64,000 nucleotides of DNA from the NCBI RefSeq assembly GCF_019279795.1, contig NC_056730.1:606482883-606546882 (forward strand). The letters are read 5' to 3'. The translations under genes and the position numbers were made by a program. Of the stretch, positions 45,048-57,654 are shown piece after piece. The notes under the pieces are model-generated. The model saw only the letters and a list, made by a program, of their open reading frames with translations. It made no database searches and was not told the DNA's origin. Origin of the DNA: Protopterus annectens (taxonomy: Eukaryota > Chordata > Ceratodontiformes > Protopteridae). The number at the start of each line of letters is the position of its first letter. Within the stretch, counting starts at the first letter, position 1.

Positions 45048-45908
45048 TGTGTTGTTTTTGGACCCACTACACTTTAGTGGGTTGTTTTGAGACTTCGGGA
45101 TACCACAGAGATTACTTGTTTTTTGTTGGTACTGGGTAATGTAATACCCCTGAAATGCACAGTAGCAAACCCTGCCCATATTGCAGCTAATCATGCCTAC
45201 ATGGGCACCAGCAATGCCACTGAAACTCAGCCACAATGCCTAACATGAACAGAGTTGGAGTGCTACCAATTTAAAACAAAATGAAACATTAAAAAGACAC
45301 GTTGGCTTCACATGATCACCCCCCCCCCAAGCCAACATACCTGGAGTGCCACCTTCTTAAAAATGTTTGCGTGATCATCATCCCTCCTTTCATCACTAAC
45401 ATAATAATAATTAGAAAGGAACAGAAGCGAACGGAGCTGGAGTGCTACATTAAAAAAATAAAATGCAACATAAATGCATCTGTACTGCATTGTCCAAATT
45501 GACTGTACTGCATTGTCCAAATTGACTTCATTTAGTCTGTGCTACGTCTGCCCAGCCAAAACTGTCATTACACCATGAGGACAGCACCAACTGTAGTCTA
45601 CATTATAAAAAAAGAATAATAGATTTATTACAGTTTTACATAGGATGTCTTTACAGAAAAGTATTACGGATATGGTGTACATTTAAAAAAAATATATAAA
45701 TTCATTATGATGTATTTATTTATGGCACAGTTCAAACACATGGCATTCATTGTTTATAGCCTGTCAATTAACGACATTATGCACCCATCGCCTCTCAATC
45801 ACCATGGGAACTCCCATGTTGGGATTATAACAATACACAATAACTGCTGGTAGGCTTAGAGGTGTAAGGAATTTTATTTATGGTTGATGTAAGCAGCAGC
45901 ATCTCCTA
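45048..45908. other. Unassigned, with a small tandem duplication
   Basis: A unit containing GTACTGCATTGTCCAAATTG is duplicated at about 45483-45527. A GGAGTGCTAC phrase with related flanks occurs near 45258 and 45440, and a C run lies at 45319-45328. No gene is recognised. Confidence 0.5.
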
Positions 45909-46075
45909 ATGTCCTTCTATATCACTTTTGCAGTATCCTTTACATAAAGGATCCCCTGCCCAGGGAAGCCCAATGTCCAGGCAGTATACTAAAGCCTTAA
46001 GAAAATATAGATATCTGTCACATGTATGATCCCTACTCAAGGCATAGAGCATAAAGGTGACGTGCATACTTCAGA
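45909..46075. repeat. DIRS F left inverted terminal repeat
   Basis: It pairs with 51739-51942. Shared blocks include AAGCCCAATGTC and GCATAAAGGTGAC. Confidence 0.78.
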
Positions 46076-46189
46076 ACTTCTTTGCCACCTGTTCATATGC
46101 CATCATTGATTGTCGGTCTAAATGTTCCTCCTCCTGTGCTGGTTACTGAGCTGTGTTTCAGTTAAGTGCCCCATTGTGGTTTCTTCTTA

Positions 46190-47975
46190 TCTATTTTCAC
46201 TTTTATTTTTGTGAGTTTAGATGCCATCCAGAAAGGGGAAAATGTCGGTTTGGGAGACAGATTCCCCATAAAGATGGTCATGAACAGTGTCTCTTCTGTT
46301 TGGGTGCTTCTCACAACCATATGCAGTGTTCTGTCTGCCAGGTTTTTGTCCCCCAAACCCTACTTAGGTGTCTCTCCTCCTTATCTATTTACCTAGAAAA
46401 CCAAAGTCTTAAGCTGTTGGCTGAAGGTACTGTGACGTGTTTCCCATCCCGAGGGTCAGCGGTCTGCTAAGCTGCTGTTCATCTTCCACTGGACGTCTCT
46501 CTTGAGGCTAGTGAAAGCCTGGAAGATTTTCTGTGGTTACTTTGGATTCCTGTGCCACGACCTCGTTGGAGGTCAGCATAGATCCTACTCCTAGCACATG
46601 TTCCAAGGCTTTCCAGATGTCTGTTCCAGGAGTTGAGGGGAATCTCTGCTGATTATGTCTGAGGAACTGAGGGGGATTCCACAGATTTTACCGAGGGAGA
46701 TCACTACTACACTTACTGAGTGTTGCCAAAGGTCTGACCGTCCTGTGGTGTTTCATGTGGACATCACACAGAAAAACAAGCATTTTTCCCCTGAAGTTAA
46801 GGACACCTAATGTGAATTGCAGGATTTTACTCTGGGGTTGCTTAATGCTTCAATGGCTGTAAAGCCTCTTCAAGGGGTGTCTGTGCCTACATCTCCCTGG
46901 TCTTCCATGCCTGTTAAAAGACCTAGGGAACTGGATTCCTTTAATGAGGATCAGGATTCTGAAGAAGAGTCCTTAGCTTATTCTTCTCAGATCCCTTCTC
47001 ATTTGGATTATGGTTCAGAGGAACAGGATTCTATTGGTCCAGATTCTCCTTTGGATAAACTCTCTTTTGGGGGCACCATTACCTGTGTGATGGAATTCTT
47101 TAAATGGGATTGTTCTCAAGTTTCTGATATCTAGAAGAGGTATGAGTGCCTTCAGATGGAGTCTCCCAAACCTTTTGCTGTTTTATTGGCTGCCATCCTG
47201 GATACTTTCTGAGCAGCTTCTCAGCCTCCAGCTCTCAAGAGACCTGACTGTGCCTGATGAATGTAAATTCTTGTATAAAAGTCCTTGCACTGATTCCTCT
47301 GTAGTGTATGTTTTTTCAGACAAACCCTCCAAACTTTTTCCCTGTATCAAGCTGCCTTCCCCAAACAAGGATAGTAGGGTCACGGAGAGTCTAGGCAAGA
47401 AGGTTTATACTACAGCAATGTTATCCTTTAGGGCTGTTAACTACCATCTCATGACTAGATATGCTTTGGCCCTCCTTTCTCAGGTAATCTCTGAGCTCCC
47501 CTTACTCTGAGGGGAAAGCTTCTGCCCTTTCCTTGTTGGGGTCCACCTCTCAAGTTGCCTGCCATTCTGTTAAGTGCAGTTATGATGCTTCTTATGCTTC
47601 CTCCAAAGCTGATGCATTTGGGTCTGTCATGAGGCATTACTCATGGCTTTGTCTTCAGACTTTTCTTGATGACATTAAGGCCAAATTGTTGGATGCTTCT
47701 TTGGATAAAAAAGTCTTTTTGGTGCTGCTGTTGCTGAACTTTTCAAGTCTCTCCAGGATAAGGGCAAGGTCTTGCAGGAGTTGAAACATATTTCTGTTTC
47801 TCCTATTCCAAAGTTTCAAAGAAATTACCCTTCCAAATCTGCCTTTAACTGGCAGTCTCGTGATCTGCCTAAGGATAGAAAGGGTTCTAGATGCATGTCT
47901 TCTGCTAAGTCTGCACAAATACCTATTTACCAGAAACCTGCCTTTCAGGATGAGCTGGGTTTTGTTTGACAGTTT
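46190..47975 (+). pseudogene. DIRS F Gag, broken
   Basis: The N-terminal Cys/His block is legible (P-H-K-D-G-H-E-Q-C-L-F-C-L-G, then H-N-H-M-Q-C-S-V-C). Most of the linker is degenerate until an acidic, serine-rich open segment at 46817-47134. Helical Gag pieces follow (47142-47510, 47533-47784), then a basic C-terminal stretch to about 47970. Several frameshifts and stops are present. Confidence 0.72.
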
Positions 47976-48119
47976 ACTTCCCCTTTCCCTTGGCTGGTTC
48001 CTTTTGTCTTTCCTTGTCCCTTACAAACTGGTTGAGAATCACAACAGACTCTTGGGTTCTGTCTGTTATCTGACATGGTTTGGAAATCTCTTCCTCCCTT
48101 CTTGGGCATCACTCAAGCT

Positions 48120-49390
48120 CCTTCAGAACAATTTCCTGTTTTCCAGAAGTGCTTCAATCTCTTTTGGTCCAGGACACCATTCAAGCCATACCCCTGGCCT
48201 AGGTAGGGAGGGGTGTTTACTCCCGAGTGTTTCTGGTTCCCAGGAAGGAGGGCACTTTGAGACCAATTCTACACTTTTTCTACCTAAACCCCTTTATCAA
48301 GATTCCTTACTTTTGGATGTTGGTTATTCAAACCTTATTTCATCTTCTTCTTCCCTAGGCCTTTCTGGTCTCTCTGGATCTCAAGAATCCCTACCTTCAT
48401 ATCCTCATCCATCCCTTTTTAGGACATTTTTACATTTCTCTGTTTCTTCCTTGCATTTTAATGTTCTGCTTTGCCCTTTGGCCTTTCTACTGTCCCAGGG
48501 GTCTTCAACAAATACCTTGCTCCTGTAATTGCTTTTTGCAGGATGAGAGTGTTTCAGATATTTCCTTTTCTGGATGATATGCTCATTCAAGCTTCCTCCC
48601 CTGAGACTGTGAATCAGGATCTCCAGTTTATTATTTTCCTGTTAGAGTCTGGGTTTCATCATAATATTTCTAAAATCAGCTCTAACCCCTTCTCAGGATC
48701 ATGTTTTCCTTGGTTGCAGGATCCAGATAATCTCTATGCTGGTATCCCTACCTGCCCCCAAGGCCCTGTCTCTTACTGTCTTTTCCAGTCTCTTTTTCCT
48801 AGAGTCAGTTACAGCCAGGGACTTTTAGTGCCCTTGGGTTTATGGTTTTCACCATTCCCTTGCTTCCTGTGGCCAGATTCTGTATGAGAAAGCTACAGTG
48901 GTATCTCAAGTCATTGTGCCTTTAACACTGCCACCCCCTGGATTTCAGTCCCTTTCCTCCCTTGTGTCCGGCTTGAGCTTTAGCGGTGGATTCATCAACT
49001 CATTCTGAACCCAGTGCCGCCTTTCCTGACTCAAGAGCTATTTACTGATGCATTAGACAGGTAATGGGGGGGGTCCTCCTTCAGCTATCTCAAGATTCAG
49101 GGTCTCTGGCCTCTGTATCAGAGGCTAGACCATATTAACATAAAGGAGATGAGGGCCCTGCTTCTAGCTCTTCAAGCTTTACATTCCCTATTTCATTCTG
49201 GGCCCCTCAAATTTTCACAGACAACACCAGTGTGATGTGGTGTGTTAGCAAATAAGTGGATACCACTTCTTATCTTCTTTGTAGATTAGTTATTCATCAC
49301 AAGTTATCTCACTGTGTGGACTTTCTCACACAATATAAGGAATCTCTTATCCATCCTCACTTGTCCACTCTGCAAATGATGCTGTGGGTG
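48120..49390 (+). pseudogene. DIRS F RT-RNase H, broken
   Basis: RT is recognisable from F-L-V-P-R-K-E-G-T-L-R-P-I-L (about 48225-48270) through F-G-L-S-T-V-P-G-V-F-N-K and the active-site motif FLDD at 48567-48578. RNase H pieces include I-N-I-K-E-M-R-A-L-L-L-A-L-Q (about 49135-49180). The methyltransferase-like segment found in the other copies is missing or unrecognisable between about 49330 and 49390. Confidence 0.74.
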
Positions 49391-49890
49391 AAAGGGTATT
49401 GATCCCTTTTAGGCACCTCTTTTCTGAGGACATGCGTTGGGTTCTGCAGGATATTAGGAAACTCAGAAGTAGGAAGTCATGTTTGTCCAAATGGAAAAGG
49501 TTTTCTGTCTGGTGCCTCTGTCAACCAGAATCCATCTGCTTCATGCTGGGTTGGCGTATTCTTCAGTTAAAGCTCACCTGTCTGCAATTTCTGCTCCTCT
49601 GCCCTTAGCTCCTTCTCTGACCTCTAGATTTGAGGTTAGGCAGTTTCTTAAAGGTATCCTTCATGTCAGGCCTACCAGGAAGCCAGATCTACCTTCCTGG
49701 GACCACCGTTTTGTTGCCTCCTCTGGTGCTTTTTCAAGGGACTGTATATTAATTCCAGCCCTGAGGCTGCTAGTTGGTCTTCAGTTTATACCTCCACTAA
49801 GCATACAAACTGGATATTATGTCCAGGGCTAGAATCGGCTTTACCAGGGTTATCAGAGGGCTGTTCAGTGCAGTCCTCCTACCAGGTTTC
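49391..49890 (+). pseudogene. DIRS F tyrosine recombinase, core deleted
   Basis: The N-terminal DNA-binding part is present (L-S-K-W-K-R-F-S-V-W near 49487; V-K-A-H-L-S-A-I-S-A). After P-D-L-P-S-W-D (about 49690) the sequence jumps to E-A-A-S-W-S-S-V-Y-T-S-T-K-H (about 49755-49800). The Arg block and H-x-x-R block are lost, so this copy cannot encode a recombinase. Confidence 0.78.
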
Positions 49891-49987
49891 TTCTTGAGCT
49901 TTTGTACTCTCCCTTCTGTTAAGAATACTGCAACAGTGATATGGAAGGGCATAGTACAGCAGTGTAAAATCTTACCATAACAGTATA

Positions 49988-51570
49988 CAGTGGATATAAA
50001 AAGTTTATACACCCCTGTTAAAATGCCAGGTTTTTGTGATATAATAAAATGAGACCACAATAAATCATTTCAAAACTTTTCCCACCTTTAATGTGACCTA
50101 TAACCTGTACAATTCAGTTGAACAACAAACAAATCTGTTAGGGGAAAAATATAAAAAATAAAAAATGTACAGTAATCTGGTTGCATAAGTGTGCACACCC
50201 TTAAACTAATACTTTATTGAAGCACTTTAGTTACAACATTCAGTCTTCTTGGGTAGCTCTCAGCATGGCGCATCTAGACTTGGCAATAATTGCCCACTGT
50301 TACACGCAAAAGCACTCCAAATTTGTCACATTGCGAGGGCATCTCTTGTACGCAGCCCTCTTCAGGTCAGCCCACAGATTTTCTATTGGATTTTGGTCTG
50401 GGCTCTGGCTGGACCATTCCAAAACTTTAATTTTCTTCTGGTGAAGTCATTCTTTTGTTGATTTGGATGTATACTTGGGGTCATTGTTATGTTGAAAAGT
50501 GAAATTCCTTTTCATCTTCAGCTTTCTAGCAGATGCTTGAAGGCTTTGGGCCAAAAGTGACTGGTATTTGGAACTGTTCATAATTCCCTCCACCTTGACT
50601 AAAGCCCCAGTTCCAGCCCCAAAGCATGATACTGCCACCACTATGCTTTACCGTGGGGATGGTGTTCTTTTGCTGATGCAAAGTGTTGTTTTTGTACTAA
50701 ACATACCTTTTGGAATTGTGGCCAAAAAGTTCAACCTTGGTCTCATCAGACCACAACACATTTTCCCACATGCTTCTGGGAGACTTGATGTATTGTTTTG
50801 CAAATTTTAGCTGGGCCTGGGTGTTTTTCTGTGTAAGAAAAGGCTTCTGTCTTTCATCCCTACTCCATAGCCCAGACATATGGAGAATACCGGAGATTGT
50901 TGTCACATATAGTATATAACCAGTACTTGCCAGAAATTCCTGCAGCTTCTTGCTGTAGGTCCCTTGGTAGCTTCCCTGACCAGTTTCCATCTAGTCTTTG
51001 TATCAATTTTGGAGGGATGCCCAGTTCTTTGCAACGTCACTGTTGTCCCATATTTTTTCCACTTTTGTGACTGTCTTCACTGCGTTCTATGGTATATCCA
51101 ATGCTGTAGTAATTTTTTTGTACCCTTCTCCTGACTGATACCTTTCAACAATGAGACCCCTTTGATGCTTTGTAAGTTCTCTGCAAGCCATTGCTTTTGC
51201 TGTAGCAGGCAACTGAGTAAATGTCAGGAAAATCCTAATAGGACAGCTGAACTTTATTTGGGGTTAATCAGTCTTTTTAAATGATGGCAGGTGTGTACCC
51301 AAGAAGACTGAATGCTGTAATTAAATAAAAAGGTGCTTCAGCAAAGTATTAGTTTAAGGGTATGCACACTTCTGCAACCAGCTCACTGTACATTTTTTTA
51401 TTTTTTATATTTATTCCCCTAACAGATTTGTTTGATTTTCAATAGAATTGTACAGGTTATAGGTCACATTAAAGGTGGGAAAAGTTTTGAAATGATTTAT
51501 TGTGGTCTCATTTTTTTATCACAAAAACCTGGTATTTTAACAGGGGTGTGTAAACTTTTTATATCCACTG
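49988..51570 (-). mobile_element. Tc1/mariner DNA transposon
   Basis: The terminal inverted repeats begin CAGTGGATATAAAAAG and are flanked by TA on both sides (49986-49987, 51571-51572), the standard Tc1 target duplication. The inverted repeats are long: 49988-50255 pairs with 51296-51570. Total length is 1583 bases, normal for the family. The transposase lies on the minus strand. The insertion splits the ICR of DIRS copy F. Confidence 0.96.
50206..51191 (-). pseudogene. Tc1 transposase, broken
   Basis: The minus-strand start codon is at 51189-51191 and the expected stop at 50206-50208. Readable parts include the C-terminal portion of the helix-turn-helix region, then L-Q-E-F-L-A-S-T-G, then W-S-D-E-T-K-V-E-L-F-G-H-N (first part of the DDE domain, about 50710-50750). 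Further on are [14 protein letters not shown] (about 50580-50625) and N-D-P-K-Y-T-S-K-S. Stops and frameshifts near 50650-50700, 50445 and at the C terminus make it inactive. Confidence 0.88.
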
Positions 51571-51738
51571 TATGTCTTTCTTTTCACTGTTGCAGTATTT
51601 ACTCCCTCCCTCCTGTCCCCTTCTACTTTAGCCTGTTCTTTCTTGCTGTCCTTACCAAAGGATTCTTCTACATTTTCTCCTTCTGGATGTACATGTTCTT
51701 TCTTGTCCCTAAGGATATTCTGTTTCTCCTGGACCTTT

Positions 51739-51942
51739 TCATTTCTGAATGTATGAGTCCGCATGTCACCTTTATGCCATACGGGGGTGCATATTTGTGA
51801 TGTATGGCACCTGTAAGTACTAAAGGTTTTGGTATACTGGCCAGACATTGGGCTATCCCTGGCAGGAGATCTCCTCTGTTAAGAGTATGCAACAGTGAAG
51901 AGACTAACATTCTACTGTTGTAAGATTTTACACACCAGTACT
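51739..51942. repeat. DIRS F right inverted terminal repeat
   Basis: It pairs with the left repeat of copy F. The outer bases 51888-51942 are matched by the Tc1-split ICR. The terminus is AGTACT. Confidence 0.78.
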
Positions 51943-53424
51943 TTTTTAAAGAGAGGTCTGCTAACTTGCTTCTGTGGAAAAAGGGCGTTTTTGCAGTTAG
52001 TCAAAGGTTTTACGGCCTGAACTTTCAACACAAAGCTGTAAGAAGAAAAAAGATATATATATATATATATTTGAATTGCTTGCAGTACTATGTGCTGTCT
52101 GCCAAAATAAAATGCTTGGAACTTTTGACTGTTATTAGCAGTGTACACTCACAAATTAAAGTACTTTTAAAATTGTACTGCTATAAATTCAAGACAGTCA
52201 TCTGTAGAAAGAAAGCTGACTTGGGCTTTACCTTCACGTGAGGGGTGTTTCTGTAATGGAAGTAGCAATTCCTGCTCTACTACATTCAGTGGGTACTGTA
52301 ACAACTTTAACTGGCAGTTTTGAAATGATCCTGCTACACAGTAGACATTATATGTTTTTTTGAATCTTTCAAGAGCTTGTAGTCGTTTGCTTTCAGAAAT
52401 GCTCAGAACTGGAGAATAAATTGTCATTTTTTAGAAATACTTTGAGTCTTGTATAGGCTTGCTAGAAATTACATGAATGCACATATTTTGGTTTTACTTT
52501 CTACAGAATAGTGATTTTTAGCTTGAAGCAACACAGTTTTTTCCATCTTAATGTATAATATGTTGGAGACATTACAGTTTATTCATAACTTTTTGATCAG
52601 CTATGTCATTCAGCCTGACCTCAGACTATATTAACACAACTATTTTTCCATCTTGGAGCCCACCAGCATGCCTGCTGCTCTTTATTTTTGCTGAATTTCT
52701 AACATCTTTTTACAGATTTGTGTCTTGCAATTGGTATTCTCTTATTTTTTGTGTTCCTGGTTACTAAGAAATGGTAAATACGAGGCATATCTAACTTGTG
52801 TTTTAATTAGTAAAGGTCACGGTTTCCTTGAATATTTTCCATCATTTGCATAGCAGAATGGTAGATCAGTCTGTGTAAACACATTAATTTGATCCTTTAG
52901 TTGTTACTCTTAATGAAAGCTGCATCTCTGTTGCTTAGCATTATGACAATGTTGATTGGTGCCTGACAGTTGTGAATCTCTGAAATCAATTTCTAAATAG
53001 TAAGTGATATGATCGTTACTGCAAATGTAGTGAAGAAAAAAATACAGTAAAACTTTTGATTTCCATTTTCAGTTTCTGAAGCTTGATAAATACATTTTCT
53101 TAAATGTAACCCAATTTTACATAGCAGTGAGAGTTTGCCTTCATAAAAATATGAACAGAAAACACAAAAAGTGATTACACTCTTAAGAAGAAATGTTTGG
53201 AATATCAGAATTATTTATATATATCCAGCCTTTTCATTTTTAATTGCAGTTTCATTTTGCTTTTCTTTTAGCAAAAAGGAAAATAATTACTCTGAAGAGT
53301 TAGCACAGTAAAAGTGGTCATCTGTATCTGTTAACATTGCTGCTTCATACCTGTTTGTTCTCCAGTTCAGTTATTGGCAGTCTTGCATTTTGTGTGAATC
53401 TTATATCTCCTGATATATATATAT
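51943..53424. other. No recognisable feature
   Basis: AT-rich sequence with a short TA run at 52053-52070. No gene or repeat is recognised. Confidence 0.4.
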
Positions 53425-53680
53425 GGGCTTTCACTGTAGTCTGCATTTCTTCCCATATACTAAAGGTATGCAGTTGGTGAACTGGTGGGCACTATATTGC
53501 CCACTGGTATAGGTATACATCTGTGCTCATCTTGTAGTGGATTGGCATTGTGTCAGGATTGGTTCTTTGCACTAACCCTGCTGAGTGCTGAAATGGACGG
53601 TTGCTCCCTCATGACCTTGAATAGAGTAAATCGGGTCTCAGAAAATAAATGAATTAATTAATTAATTCAGAGTTGCTGAA
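53425..53680 (+). repeat. L2-type LINE/SINE 3' region
   Basis: Ordered blocks match the common vertebrate L2-type 3' region: a decayed CACTGTAGTCTGCATTTC segment, CTATATTGCCC, AGTGGATTGGCATTGTGTC, CCTCATGACCTTGAATAGAG, and a terminal AAAATAAATGAATTAATTAA. The subfamily differs from that of the LINE at 40630. Confidence 0.62.
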
Positions 53681-53935
53681 GGATGAGGCATCTCATTTTG
53701 TGCTTTGCTTGTCTCCCAGGGCTCTGAACATGTCCTAGTCTTCAGGATTCACCAATAGAAGAAAGGGTCTGAGCGGTCGTACAGCAGCTGGCATGCACTG
53801 GGAATTGTAACTTCCTTTTCTGCACATCTGGTGTTTTGACTGCATAGATTGCAACTGTACTGCAGTGAAGCCTATGGTGGGGATTTGAACGCTGACTAGA
53901 CCGTGTGGCTCAGTGTAGAAGCATGTCATTGCAGT
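53681..53935 (-). repeat. Possible tRNA-like SINE head
   Basis: On the minus strand, GCGTTCAAATCCCC resembles a pol III B box. It lies about 30 bases downstream of an A-box-like ACTGAGCCACACGG. Only one copy is seen, so this is tentative. Confidence 0.25.
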
Positions 53936-55299
53936 AATTTTTTGTAACTACTGCATTACCCTGTTAAGATTACCAAAACACCCTTTTGATTGACAAAATG
54001 GACCATAACTTGTAGTACAATGTTAATTGAAGGTCCCTTGAAGTCTAAAGTTTGAAACAAGACCATACTGATATATGCAAAAGATCCAGTGTTGGGTACT
54101 AGACAGACTGCACACTTGTCCTTGATGATGGAACTCTGGGTTCTGTCTGTTATGGGTTTGTGTTCCAGTAGTGACAGTACATTGTAGCATGAGGCTAGTC
54201 ATTGTACTCTGTTGGTTATGTCTTTCAGGTAAGATTCTGACTCTGGCCACATTTGTGTAAGGTACTTGAGCATGGGAAGCTTTCTGTAAGCACTAAATCC
54301 GACAGCTATTTTCTCCCATTTTTCTTAGTACAAACTGTGACAAAAATACAGTATTTTTAAACTCCACCCCCCAAAACACAAACACTGTCCAAAGCTTACT
54401 TTGTTTCCCCATTAACTTCTTTGCAGCCATTTCAAGGCTTTCTGTATAGTAAAATTGTCATTGTATCTTCATGTTTTGATGGCTGAGATGTCCAGCTGGG
54501 GTGTGGCCCATATTCAGGCAGTCTAGGGGAGTACGCCTGCAGTATATCTACACACATTTTGTATAGGAGCATGTGGAAAAGTTTTACACCAACATATTAA
54601 CAGTGTCAGTATATATGTAAACACATAAAGAAGTAATAAGTAGTAAACTTTTTACATCTGATCACTGCACTGTGCAATGGGAAAGTTACATGGTATAAAT
54701 AAAATCTGTGCTATGTTTATTGTAACATAATACTAGATTGCACTGAATATATTATACAACAGTTTAACCATGGAATCCTCAATTTGTGCTAGGGTAAGAT
54801 ATATGTGAACCATATAATAACGTTGTGCCTCTTGTAGATTTCAAAAACTGTGTTGTAAAGAAAGTGTCACACAGCCAAGTACCTTGGAAGAAGTTCAAGT
54901 GGAAAGCAAACTGATTCAACAATGGCAGTAGCTGTAGGTGAGAGTTAAAACTTTGAAACTGAGATATAGAGACCTTAACCACTGCTCACTAGAGGATTAT
55001 AGCTTTTCCATGCATTCTACCAGATAGTATCTTTCTTCCTTCAACTTTTGGTAATTATTTGTTCAAACATTTTTTTTCTTTGTCACATTATTTCTTATAA
55101 AGTTTCTGAAGTTCAGTATTTTAAATCCTGCAAAGTAGACTTGATGCACTGTACAGTATCACTAGGTTTGCAGTATTCTAGTTATACAAGTTTCTTCATC
55201 TTAACTTCATTTTCTAACCATATATCTGCAGATGTTCATCATATTGATCACTGCTGTAGTAGCTTTAGCTATGTGGGTCATATCTTGCTAAGGATATAA
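53936..55299. other. No recognisable feature
   Basis: AT-rich sequence with no recognisable coding or repeat signal. Confidence 0.4.
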
Positions 55300-55834
55300 T
55301 GACTCTACCAGCTTGCAAAGCTTCAGGGTACCTTCCATGCACCCAAACGGTCAGTCAGCTTGAACTGAGCTAACTAAAAAAGAGGAGTTTGGGCGCTTCA
55401 GAGCTTTTTTGCCGCCAAAGACTATGCTCCTCTGTGGCTTTCAAGGATCAATGGCCTGCTTGTGTTGTCCCATTGCTGGGCTGGTAAGTCCATTTTAACT
55501 TTCCATTTTTTTTAAATTGTTTAATACTTTTATTTTCAAGAAAGTTATTTTTAAACTAGGCGTTTGTGTTTTAATGGACTGTCTCAAGACTGTATTGTAC
55601 TTTTGAATGAGGGCGTGCTTTTTTCCTATCATTTTAAAAGTTGTTTAAAGTAATTGAAAAACACTTTCTTTCTGTTAAGAAATTGTGTTTAATTTACTTT
55701 TTGGTGCTGGCAAATTGTTTTAAAATGCTTTCCACTGTGTTTTTGTGTGAAAAATTGACTTTTAAAGACTTTTTTTTAACCAGCTTTTGTTGTTTGTTTT
55801 CCCTGGGAAAGAGGCACCATTTTGACTTCAGCAT

Positions 55835-57480
55835 GGAACAAACTACCTGTCCCACATTCGGTCCTTCTTCCAGTCACAGAAAAAGTTAAGCAAATAGACT
55901 TTACCATCACAGCAGGCTAGCAGTTTACCTCAGCCACAAGTGGGTGGCTCACTGTGACCATTGTTTGCTCCTTGGACCACTCATCTTTCACCCAAATCCC
56001 TTTAGTGTAGCAACTACAGCCACTATGGACTGGGGGTTAGCTATGTCCTCTGTGGATATTGGGGCCCCTCAGTGGCAAAAAAAGCCATTCTTGCTGGTCA
56101 TGGGAGATGAAACAGAGAAGACTTTCCTGTTTTGTTAGAATGTTGTGCCCATCCCTGGGAAAGCTGCTGCTGCCATTAATAATACTCTTGGCTCCATTTT
56201 TCCTGTCAAAATGAAAAAGAAAACTAAGTATGTCTGTTCCTCTTCAAATTTCCTTAGACAGGAGTAGTTTACTGGGTCTGTGTCTGGGTTTAATTCAAGC
56301 TGTTTATTGATCCTTCTTCTAAGGTTGTTTCTAGTTGGAGGGTACCTCTTTTCCCTGAAGAGATTCAAGATTCTGATTCTGGACTGGAAGCAAAGGTATA
56401 GGTACAAAGTTTTCTCCACAGATTTCTGATTCGGACTTTAGGTGAGAGCAGTTTCTGAGCTCCCCTGCCCCGGGAGGTTCTCTTTGTATCTTTGTATGAG
56501 AACATTTCCAGAATGTCCAAGTGTTTTTGGTGGAGAACAATAAGGTTTTTGAGTCCCTCAGAAAATACTATGAGCTGTTACAGGAAGAATTTCTATAACC
56601 TTCACCTGTTGCTCCAGTTCTGTCAGCTTTGGAGGATGTGTGTGTCACAGCCTGCAGTTTTTCTGATAAGTCAGTCAGTTGCTTCCTGAAAAAAAAAAAA
56701 AAAAAACAGGTGGAATATATAAAGTTCAGTTTTTTTAAGTTTTTACATACTGTTCCAAAACTTGACCAAGCACGTATAGTTTGTTGATCCTAGTACTGCT
56801 AAACATTTATTTAATTTCAGTCCTTCTTCTTCTGATAAGGATTGAAAGATTATTGATAAGTATTGGGGAAAAAAAATATGCTTCTGCAAAGAATTTTGAA
56901 TTGTCAGCCTCTCATGTTAGAGTTTATTCTGACTAACTGTGAAAGTATGAGGAATGTTTTGTCAGCAGTTTCTTCTTGTGAGGAAAGATCCAAGTTAAAT
57001 GATTTAGTTTCTTGTGTTGCACAAGTCACTATTCATTGTTTATAGTGTGTGTATGACTCTTGATACTTTTTCTGAGGTTTTCCTGGCTGCATTCTCAGAA
57101 CCTCTGAGATGCATAAAATGAGATTTTAAATTCGCTTTTGGGTAGAGATTTAGTTTTTGGTTCCTGTGCTGCAGAGGTGATCAAAAAGTGTAATGAAAGG
57201 GTTAAGTTGATACAGGGAATCTCTTAAGATTTTTCATTCCTCCTTTTCCAACATTTCTAAGGGGTTCTGTAACCCCTCATCCAGTTTTCTCAAAAAAACA
57301 AACAGTCTCAGCAAAATGCAAGTAAACAAACAGTCCTTTAAGAAGAAATGGCAAGGGAGTTTCAAAAAGAATTTAAGAAACCTCAAAACTAAGGACAGTC
57401 CAACTAGTCAGAATGAGTATTCAAGTGACTTTATCACTCCCCACCCCACCCTGGTAGCCCCCTTTATGTTCCTTGAAGTC
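55835..57480 (+). pseudogene. DIRS G Gag, highly degraded
   Basis: A remnant of the N-terminal Cys/His block is visible near 55935-55975 (P-H-K-W-V-A-H-C-D-H-C-L-L-L-G). Acid- and serine-rich fragments occur around 56330-56460. A lysine/glutamine-rich basic tail lies at 57290-57410. Many stops and frameshifts are present, and a poly-A run lies at 56690-56706. Confidence 0.55.
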
Positions 57481-57654
57481 TGAATTCCCACTTTTTTCTT
57501 TAGCAGTAGATAGTTTCAGACAAGTGGATTCTGAAGATCATTCATCAAGGTTATAGATGGCAGTGGGAGGAAATTTCTCCTTTTTAGGGGGCTAATTCCT
57601 CATCCACCAGAACAGACCACACCAGACTCTCTTATTTCCACCCGTACTTTATTG

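Larger units (their letters stand above)
45909..51942 (+). mobile_element. DIRS retrotransposon copy F (old), interrupted by Tc1
   Basis: The ICR sequence (49921-49987 plus 51571-51600) is complementary to the left end starting at 45909 and to the right end finishing at 51942 (AGTACT). Terminal repeats are 45909-46075 and 51739-51942. Gag, RT, RNase H and YR remnants lie between. A 1583-bp Tc1 element was inserted later into the ICR. The copy shares its junction sequence (CAT then AGTAC) with the A/C/E group but is much more decayed. Confidence 0.88.
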
